A stretch of DNA of 7,711 nt from Planctomycetota bacterium (GTDB taxonomy: Bacteria > Planctomycetota > PUPC01 > DSUN01). The notes under the pieces were generated by a model, which saw only the letters and a list, made by a program, of their open reading frames with translations, was not told the origin of the DNA and ran no database searches. Positions 1 through 5,313 of this stretch are shown here, piece after piece. How positions within the stretch are numbered: the first letter of the stretch is position 1; the number at the start of each line of letters is the position of its first letter. The stretch lies in the NCBI GenBank assembly GCA_016872875.1, contig VGYW01000396.1, positions 1-7,711 on the forward strand, given 5' to 3'. A program made the position numbers and the translations under genes.

Positions 1-462
1 GTCCAGATGCGGGACAAGGGCGTCCTGCGCCAGATCGTCGAGACGGCCAAGCAGACCTTCGGCGGCAACCTCGACATGGCCATCCGCAGTCAGCCGGTCC
101 GCGATCTGATCGAGCTGTACGCGCTCGCTACGGGACAAAGCACCGTCGGGCTGCCGCCCACCATGCGCCCGGTATCGCTGCTTCAGCAGGGCGGCGCATT
201 GTACCAGCCGACGTTCGCGCCCGGTGCGGCGCCGACACTGGACCGGATCGCACCCGGCATGCCGCAAAACGCCGGCCCACAGCCGATCATTGTGAAACTT
301 GACGGCCCGGCCACCACCGCGTTGCTGCGCGGCGAGGCCGTAGAAGCGATAGCCGAGAACCCGCGCGTGGTCCAAGGTGCCGCGCTGACCGCGACGCGCG
401 CCAACGCGGGCCGGCGCGAGTTGCTCAGCCTCCAACTGAGTCCCGGAACCCTCACCAGTTGA
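1..462 (+). CDS. Tail tape measure protein, C-terminal end (5' partial)
   Basis: The frame is open from the first base and ends at TGA 460-462, so the 154 visible codons are the tail of a longer protein. The first ATG (position 7) is probably internal. The visible part has a helical start (about residues 5-40), a Gly/Pro/Ala-rich low-complexity stretch (about 45-95), and a short end with the pieces IIVKLDGPATTALLRGEA, ENPRVVQGA and ANAGRRE. Tape measure proteins set tail length and often end in this kind of flexible then short conserved region. The main support is position: it lies directly before a gpM-like gene, a gpL-like domain and a gpJ-like hub, the slot held by gpH in lambda. No enzymatic domain is visible. 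Another minor tail protein is possible, because the diagnostic helical repeats would lie upstream of the window. Confidence 0.65.
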   Translation, partial: VQMRDKGVLRQIVETAKQTFGGNLDMAIRSQPVRDLIELYALATGQSTVGLPPTMRPVSLLQQGGALYQPTFAPGAAPTLDRIAPGMPQNAGPQPIIVKLDGPATTALLRGEAVEAIAENPRVVQGAALTATRANAGRRELLSLQLSPGTLTS

Positions 463-466
463 CACG

Positions 467-868
467 ATGCCCGGCTCCGTCCAGAACGCGGCGCCCTCCA
501 CGGTCATGCCGTGGAGCCTGTGCGTCGCCTTCGTGCGGAGCCAGGAGTACCCGGCCCAGGAGAACGAGTACCGCAATGGCGAGTCGCAGCGTTCGGTGCT
601 TGCGACCAACAGCCGCAAGCATTGGAGCTTGGCGAAGCGTCTGACGCCGGCGCAGTTGCAGGCTCTCCGCGATTTCTACGACACCCACCATGGCCCGCAG
701 GAGCCGTTCTACTTCTACGACGTCTGGGAGACCAACCCGAATTTTAGCTACGACACCACGGCCCAGGCCACCCAGGGCCGCTACACCGTGCGTTTCGAGG
801 GCGCCTGGGAACAGTCGGCCGGAATCGGCCTGATCGAAGTCACCATGGAGCTCGTGGAACTTGCCTGA
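467..868 (+). CDS. Minor tail protein, lambda gpM / distal-tail-like
   Basis: This 133-residue protein starts at ATG 467, four bases after the tape measure stop. No good Shine-Dalgarno precedes it, so coupled translation is likely. The core is an alternating beta pattern, then TPAQLQALRDFYDTHHGP, an aromatic strand (FYFYDVWE), a YTVRFEG strand and a final I-V-M-L-E strand. The layout 'helix with ALR.F, Gly-Pro, aromatic strand, late C/V-R-F strand' matches the gpM / DUF2460 type of distal tail proteins, which form a ring between the tail tube and the tip. The length also suits lambda gpM (about 110 residues) and its relatives. The same pattern returns at the start of the next gene, so the two are probably paralogues. 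Assignment rests on pattern and gene order; an exact family name would need a profile search. Confidence 0.6.
   Translation: MPGSVQNAAPSTVMPWSLCVAFVRSQEYPAQENEYRNGESQRSVLATNSRKHWSLAKRLTPAQLQALRDFYDTHHGPQEPFYFYDVWETNPNFSYDTTAQATQGRYTVRFEGAWEQSAGIGLIEVTMELVELA
847..850 (+). promoter_or_regulatory. Ribosome binding site supporting the TTG start at 861
   Basis: GGAG lies ten bases before TTG 861, inside the last codons of the upstream gene. It is the best Shine-Dalgarno match for the large tail-tip gene. The TTG overlaps the preceding stop (TGA 866-868) by eight bases, which fits coupled translation. In-frame alternatives are GTG 888 and ATG 900, which would lose 9 or 13 residues. ATG 900 has only a close, weak GAG before it. 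Confidence 0.45.
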
Positions 869-3800
869 CTACATCGGCAATACCGCCGTGCCCGAGATCA
901 TGCCGAGCGGCGTGTTCCCGCTGGTGCCCGACTACCCGCACGGGCGCGCCCAGCGGACTGACGTGGTCGTCCACCAGTTCGGCTCCGGCAACGCGAGGAT
1001 CGAGCAACGCTTCCTGCTCGGCAACGGAGCCAAGCGGTTCACTGTTCGGAAAGCCCGACTGCGGGAATCTGACCGCATCGCACTTCGCAACTTCTGGGAG
1101 TCGAAGTACGGACCCTACGGCGCCTTCACCTACAACGCACCCAACGACGACGGCCTCGGCACCACCGCCTATACCTGCCGTTTCGCCAACGAGCCGCTCT
1201 CCTGGGAGATGCTCGGTGCCGCGGTCTGCTCCGTCGGTGTCACCCTGATCGAGATCCCCTCCAGCAGCCCGACCTACCCTCTCAACGAGACCCAGACCCG
1301 CTTCCCCAGCTCGGCGCTCCAGACGGCTCTGCTCTCGCAAGTCCAGCAGATGATCCCGCTGGTGAAGATCGTCACCAAGCAGGCCGGCTACCCGGCAATC
1401 TACGTGTCCGACCGACGCTCGACCATCGGGAGCCAGCTCTACCAGGCGCGGCTTCTGGAGTTCGACGGCATCTCCCAGTCCATCGGCAACGAGGCCGACG
1501 AGGCCCGGTTCGTCTTCGGCAACGCCGACCGCGTCATGCGCGACCTCGCCAACGACGTCGACCTTTACCGGGCAGCGCTCGAATTCTCACTCTTCCATGT
1601 CGGCACCGGCATCAAGCTCGACCTCTGGAAAGGCGAGATCATCGACTGGTCCTTCGACTCCGGCCCGGAGTTCCACGTCCGGGCGGCCGACGGCATCTAC
1701 GAGCTGAACCTGCCCTACCCGACGCGACGCATCTCCCGCACCTGCTGGAAGCAGTTCAAAGATGGCGCGGGTTGCCCCTACGTCGGCCCGGACGCCACTT
1801 GCGACAAAGGTTACGAGACGCCCAACGGCTGTGTCGCCCACGGCATGAAGCGTTACTACGGCGGCATCCTGGCCGAGCCGCAGAGCGTCCGCATTAAGGA
1901 CAACTCCACCGGCGTCTGGGGCTTCGGGCGGTCGATGATCACCAGCGTCTCGCTCGTTGCCGACTCGATCTACGACCAGGTCGTGCCCGAGATCTACACC
2001 GACGCCGACATGCCGGTGAACGCCAAGATCGCCGCCGGGCGTGATGAAAGCGATTTCTACAACGCGCTGGCCATCGTCGGCGAGGGGCCACTGGGCGCAT
2101 ATGGGGTTGGGCACACGCTGGACGGCCAGTATCACCATGGCTACCCCGGGCCTCTGGGGTTACGCGAAGTCCTGGGCAACGACCCCGCCGGGCCGAGCGA
2201 TTTCTTTTCCCTCGGCGCCAGCTACAAGGACATCTTCGCCGCCGGCACGGCGTTCCTCGAGCTGCGGCGCTCGGATGCCAAAGGGCTTCAGCTCGCGCGA
2301 CTCGGTGAGCATGGACTTCAGGCCATCGTCCGGCAGGGCTTAAGCGGCTGGGTGTGGACGGCGCCCGGAGTTCGCACTCTTCAGGTGCTCACCAAGCCCG
2401 TCTGGATCGTGATCAACGTGCTGCTCCGAGCGCGCGGACTGCGCTTCGCCGATGCCGCCACCTGCGAGCAGTACTTCGACGTGGACGCCGCTATGGCGGC
2501 CGCCGCTATCTGCGACCAGCAGGTGAGCAAGATCGTCGGTTCCGGGACGGAGACGCAGTTCAAGTTCCGCGGCGTGCTCCAGGAGGAGAAGCCGCTGCGG
2601 GACTGGATTCAGGAAGTCCTCATGAACTGCCTGGGCTACTACACGTTCGCCTTCGGCAAGCTCAAGGTCGGCGTGCGCGTGAACTCCTCGGCGGTCGAGG
2701 CGTTCACGGAAGGCAACATCCTGTTCCAGTCGCTCCAGTTGGCGCCGCTCAAGCCCACCTTCAACCACCTGACAGCGAACTTTGCCGACGAGGATTTCCA
2801 GTTCGTCGCGAACTCGATCACGGTCTATGACATCGACCATGCCAGTCTGATCGGCGGCGGTGCCGGGCCGCTATTTCTGAAGTCCAGCGTCAACCTCTCG
2901 GGTAGCGCCTCGAAATCCCAGGCCGGCCGTATTGTGAGCGTGCGGCTGCGCGAAGAACTGGGCGGGATCACACCGGACGAGTGGAAGAAGGCCCGTCAGT
3001 TGAGCTTCAAGACCACCGTGCTCGCGCTCTCGACCGACCCTGGCATGGTCTGCTCGATGACGCACCCCGACATGCCCGGCGGGTCCGCGGAGTTCCGTGT
3101 CACTTCCTGGCGGCTCAACCGCGATTACTCGATCGACATCCAGGGCCGCACCACGACCGACTCGATGTACGACCTGGTCACCGGACCCAAGCCTGCCGAC
3201 GTTGTGCCCGAGCCGGTGCCGGAGGAGATCCTCATCGACACTGGCGTGCCCGGGGTGCTGAGCGGGACGCCGAAGCTGGGCGACTACGGCACCTTCTCAC
3301 TCGACGACATGAGCGTGGCTCCGGACGCCTCGGGCAACATGAACATCGTCGGCGCGCACGAGATCACGCTGGCGCTCTATTACGTGGATGAACTGGCCGC
3401 CGACCTCTGGGCTTCAATCGATGCCGCGATGGACTCTTCAACCGATCCGGTGACCGTGGCCTGTACCGTCAACCCCGAAACCAGCCGTGTGCTCCGCGTG
3501 GGCGACTTCGTCGTGTTCAACGACGAGGCCAAGGACACTGCCAATCCGGGCCGGCGCTCCTACGAGTGCGCCCAGATTGTCGGGCCGGGCAACACTGGGG
3601 ACGTGGTCCCCAGCGGCAACTTCGTCATCCAGCGCGCCTGGCCTGGCGTTCCGGCGGGCCAGGCAACCTTCGGCACGCTCAAGTGCGCCCACCAGGCCGG
3701 CGTGCGCTTCTACAAGCTCGACCAGAAGACGTTCACCTTCAGCGTCAAGAAGGGCTTCTTTCGCACGCCTGGGCTGCCGACCCGCATCGAGGCGAAGCTG

Positions 3801-4565
3801 CCAAGCGCCTGCATCGTGGCGGCGGTGGCGGGCGTGGCAAACCACTTCGGCTACGGCCCCTTCACGGTCTTCCCGCTCTCACACCACAACGAGCCGTTCA
3901 TGCCCGGCGACCGCACCTGCAACGGCGGCGCCTACACCTTCCAGATCCCCGGCCCGCTCGCCGTGCAAGACAACGTCGCCATCCCGATGAAAGTGCAAGA
4001 CGCGGCGTCGATCCGATGCATCTACGCCTACCTCCAGCAGGGCACTTCGGACGGGCAATCCGCCTACCTGGTCAAGATCAGCGGGGATGGCGGCGCCACC
4101 TGGCAAGACCTCGAATACATGGGCATTGCCCAGGCGCTGCCGACGCCGTACAAGAACACCTACGACTGGCTTGTCATCAACGAGGGCTACGGCCTGCCCG
4201 TCACGCGCCGCCTCCCCTATGCCGACTATGGCATCGTCCTGGCCCAGCCAATCACCGGGAGTGGCTCGCCGCAGGCTGTCCACACAGCATCTTACGGCGC
4301 GAACCGGCTGGGCCTCGAGGCCGGCAGGTTCGTCTTCATCGACCTCGGAGGGCCGAACGAAGAGTACGTGAAGGTCATCAGCGTGGATGCGCCAAACCAG
4401 ACCTTCGAGGCCATCGTGACGCGCGACCACGCCGCCGGCGAGCGCATCCGTCCCACCATCTGGCCCACGCCCGTCCTGAACGAAGGGGACGACCTGGCCT
4501 TCGACATCCTGGCTGTGGCGTCACCTGACCCCGGATCGGATCTGACCGTAGTGATCCAGACCTAG
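861..4565 (+). CDS. Fused tail-tip hub protein: gpM-like + gpL-like (Fe-S) + gpJ-like modules
   Basis: This 1,234-residue protein should form the tail tip, which closes the tail tube and carries host-contact parts. Modules in order: (a) residues about 14-140, a gpM-like domain (IALRNFWESKYGPYGAFTYN, then YTCRF and V-T-L-I-E); (b) about 147-330, a gpL-like domain ending in cysteines C295, C305, C314 and C324 (spacing x9, x8, x9, with GAGCPYVGP and TPNGC), the pattern of the iron-sulfur cluster in the lambda gpL C-terminal domain; (c) about 331-774, a gpJ-like hub (includes DMPVNAKIAAGRDESDFY, RDWIQEVLMNCLGYY and a late WRLNRDYSIDIQGR strand, typical of phage tail hub proteins); (d) about 775-789, a Pro/Glu linker; (e) 790-1234, beta-rich, with two copies (about 871-942 and 1148-1203) of a small domain also seen twice in the gene at 5314. 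Lambda gpJ alone is about 1,130 residues. No peptidase or lysozyme motif is visible. TTG is the chosen start because of GGAG at 847-850 and overlap with the upstream gene. The stop is TAG 4563-4565. Confidence 0.8.
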   Translation: MPDYIGNTAVPEIMPSGVFPLVPDYPHGRAQRTDVVVHQFGSGNARIEQRFLLGNGAKRFTVRKARLRESDRIALRNFWESKYGPYGAFTYNAPNDDGLGTTAYTCRFANEPLSWEMLGAAVCSVGVTLIEIPSSSPTYPLNETQTRFPSSALQTALLSQVQQMIPLVKIVTKQAGYPAIYVSDRRSTIGSQLYQARLLEFDGISQSIGNEADEARFVFGNADRVMRDLANDVDLYRAALEFSLFHVGTGIKLDLWKGEIIDWSFDSGPEFHVRAADGIYELNLPYPTRRISRTCWKQFKDGAGCPYVGPDATCDKGYETPNGCVAHGMKRYYGGILAEPQSVRIKDNSTGVWGFGRSMITSVSLVADSIYDQVVPEIYTDADMPVNAKIAAGRDESDFYNALAIVGEGPLGAYGVGHTLDGQYHHGYPGPLGLREVLGNDPAGPSDFFSLGASYKDIFAAGTAFLELRRSDAKGLQLARLGEHGLQAIVRQGLSGWVWTAPGVRTLQVLTKPVWIVINVLLRARGLRFADAATCEQYFDVDAAMAAAAICDQQVSKIVGSGTETQFKFRGVLQEEKPLRDWIQEVLMNCLGYYTFAFGKLKVGVRVNSSAVEAFTEGNILFQSLQLAPLKPTFNHLTANFADEDFQFVANSITVYDIDHASLIGGGAGPLFLKSSVNLSGSASKSQAGRIVSVRLREELGGITPDEWKKARQLSFKTTVLALSTDPGMVCSMTHPDMPGGSAEFRVTSWRLNRDYSIDIQGRTTTDSMYDLVTGPKPADVVPEPVPEEILIDTGVPGVLSGTPKLGDYGTFSLDDMSVAPDASGNMNIVGAHEITLALYYVDELAADLWASIDAAMDSSTDPVTVACTVNPETSRVLRVGDFVVFNDEAKDTANPGRRSYECAQIVGPGNTGDVVPSGNFVIQRAWPGVPAGQATFGTLKCAHQAGVRFYKLDQKTFTFSVKKGFFRTPGLPTRIEAKLPSACIVAAVAGVANHFGYGPFTVFPLSHHNEPFMPGDRTCNGGAYTFQIPGPLAVQDNVAIPMKVQDAASIRCIYAYLQQGTSDGQSAYLVKISGDGGATWQDLEYMGIAQALPTPYKNTYDWLVINEGYGLPVTRRLPYADYGIVLAQPITGSGSPQAVHTASYGANRLGLEAGRFVFIDLGGPNEEYVKVISVDAPNQTFEAIVTRDHAAGERIRPTIWPTPVLNEGDDLAFDILAVASPDPGSDLTVVIQT

Positions 4566-4567
4566 CT

Positions 4568-4580
4568 CGGGTTCATGAAC
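4568..4580. repeat. Left copy of an imperfect direct repeat flanking the minus-strand gene
   Basis: CGGGTTCATGAAC here matches CGGGTTTGAAC at 5291-5301 apart from a two-base insertion (CA). One copy lies just outside each end of the minus-strand gene. Eleven matching bases with one gap is weak on its own. The position at both borders of a lower-GC, reversed gene is what makes it worth marking. Confidence 0.25.
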
Positions 4581-4587
4581 ATACCCG
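4568..4587. terminator. Small hairpin between two convergent genes (possible weak terminator)
   Basis: CGGGT (4568-4572) can pair with ACCCG (4583-4587) around a ten-base loop. Inside lies a perfect ten-base palindrome, GTTCATGAAC (4571-4580), which offers an alternative pairing. It fills the 26-base gap between the stop of the tail-tip gene and the stop of the minus-strand gene, so it is downstream of both. There is no T-run on either side and the stem is only five pairs. It could instead be a protein-binding site or a trace of cassette insertion. Confidence 0.25.
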
Positions 4588-4591
4588 TGCA

Positions 4592-5239
4592 TCAGACTGG
4601 CTTTTGGAACGGACGCATTTCTGCAGGCAATTTCGCGAGCACGTTGTTCATCGTCGAACGGTACTTCCGATAAACGTCGCCGAGGTATGAGGAATCGAGC
4701 TTCTGCAGCGCCTCTTCTGCGAGCTCTATTCCCCAGTCAAAAAACTGCTTCCGAGCAATGTCCTCACCCTTGCCCCGCAGATGCGCTACAACGGACATCG
4801 CAGTTGGGTGGACGTACTTCGATAGCACCTTGCAGTTCCTTTCATAGAAGTCCTTGAGGCCGATCTCGGCGGCGGCGTCCGCGACAGGCCGGAACTTGTG
4901 GTGAGGCCTCACGTCGCCAATGAATCGCTTCGCGTCCTCCATGTTTGCGAGCACCTCGCGCGATGGCCCTCCGAGTCTTCGGTTCAGGTCAACAATGTCG
5001 CGCACGGCGTCGCAAATGAAGTCGTCTGCATTCTGAGGCGAGCGTCCACAGTATTCGGCCCAGATTCGCAGTTCCAGGAGATTACGTGTGATCCACGCGA
5101 CATAGTCGAGGCCCCCACGCCGCTTCGCCCTCTGAAGCAATTCCCGATACCGCCCTATTGCTTGCGTCAAGTCGACGTAGAGGAGGGCCGGAAGCACGCC
5201 TCTCTCCGCTTTGGTCAGGTTCCAGTGGGAATCCGGCAT
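4592..5239 (-). CDS. Moron-like cargo protein, all-helical, unknown function
   Basis: This 215-residue protein is on the strand opposite to every other gene here, between two tail structural genes. Three counted lines of its DNA are 53-57% GC against about 62-75% in the neighbours, which suggests a separate origin. The sequence looks wholly alpha-helical and soluble, with no signal peptide or membrane segment. Notable pieces are an Arg-Asn-Leu-Leu-Glu helix (R52, E56), an aromatic/acidic helix (W60, Y63, F74, D77, D81, D84) and a Lys-Tyr-Val-His-Pro segment (K141-P145) with H144. A helix with R..E followed by '..S.Y.H' resembles the DUF5677 / HEPN-like group as I remember it; the classic HEPN R-x4-6-H is not present. 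Start ATG 5237-5239 has GAAGG only one base away, which is tight. GTG 5195-5197 (residue 15) has GGAG at a better six-base spacing. Roles in prophage-stage defence or superinfection exclusion are possible but unproven. Confidence 0.7.
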   Translation of the reverse strand: MPDSHWNLTKAERGVLPALLYVDLTQAIGRYRELLQRAKRRGGLDYVAWITRNLLELRIWAEYCGRSPQNADDFICDAVRDIVDLNRRLGGPSREVLANMEDAKRFIGDVRPHHKFRPVADAAAEIGLKDFYERNCKVLSKYVHPTAMSVVAHLRGKGEDIARKQFFDWGIELAEEALQKLDSSYLGDVYRKYRSTMNNVLAKLPAEMRPFQKPV

Positions 5240-5313
5240 ACCTTCAATGTAGCCGTCCGAGCCCCACGCTATCTCGATCGTGCATTGGAACGGGTTTGAA
5301 CGCCGTCTAGACC
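5240..5313. other. 74-base divergent intergenic region between the moron and the next late gene
   Basis: This gap holds the 5' ends of two divergent genes, so the moron promoter should be here or just inside the gene at 5314. I could not find a convincing -35/-10 pair on the minus strand. Two copies of GAACG (5288-5292 and 5298-5302) are spaced ten bases apart, which may be chance. TAG at 5308-5310 closes the frame of the rightward gene just before its ATG. The minus-strand frame stays open upstream of ATG 5239 but holds no start codon in this gap. Confidence 0.4.
5291..5301. repeat. Right copy of the imperfect direct repeat flanking the moron
   Basis: CGGGTTTGAAC matches the left copy at 4568-4580 except for a missing CA. 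It is followed six bases later by CTAG (5307-5310), and a CTAG also lies just left of the other copy (4562-4565). It may mark the border of an inserted cassette; chance is not excluded. Confidence 0.25.

Noticed and set aside
840..1340. 166-codon minus-strand frame over the gene 2 / gene 3 junction
   Set aside because: It overlaps two convincing structural genes fully and shows no domain; Gly/Val/Arg-biased shadow.
1587..2138. 183-codon minus-strand frame in the hub gene
   Set aside because: Antisense to the gpL/gpJ-like region that carries clear family motifs; no support of its own.
3566..4528. 320-codon + frame inside the tail-tip gene
   Set aside because: The translation is highly Arg/Pro/Gly/His-rich and lies in another frame of a well-supported gene; a GC-driven shadow.
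4898..5299. 133-codon + frame across the moron
   Set aside because: It is antisense to the moron. The minus-strand protein has consistent helical patterning; the + frame does not and has no ribosome binding site that I can see.
4562..5310. Transposon or insertion sequence carrying the moron
   Set aside because: No transposase, no terminal inverted repeats and only very short flanking repeats were seen.
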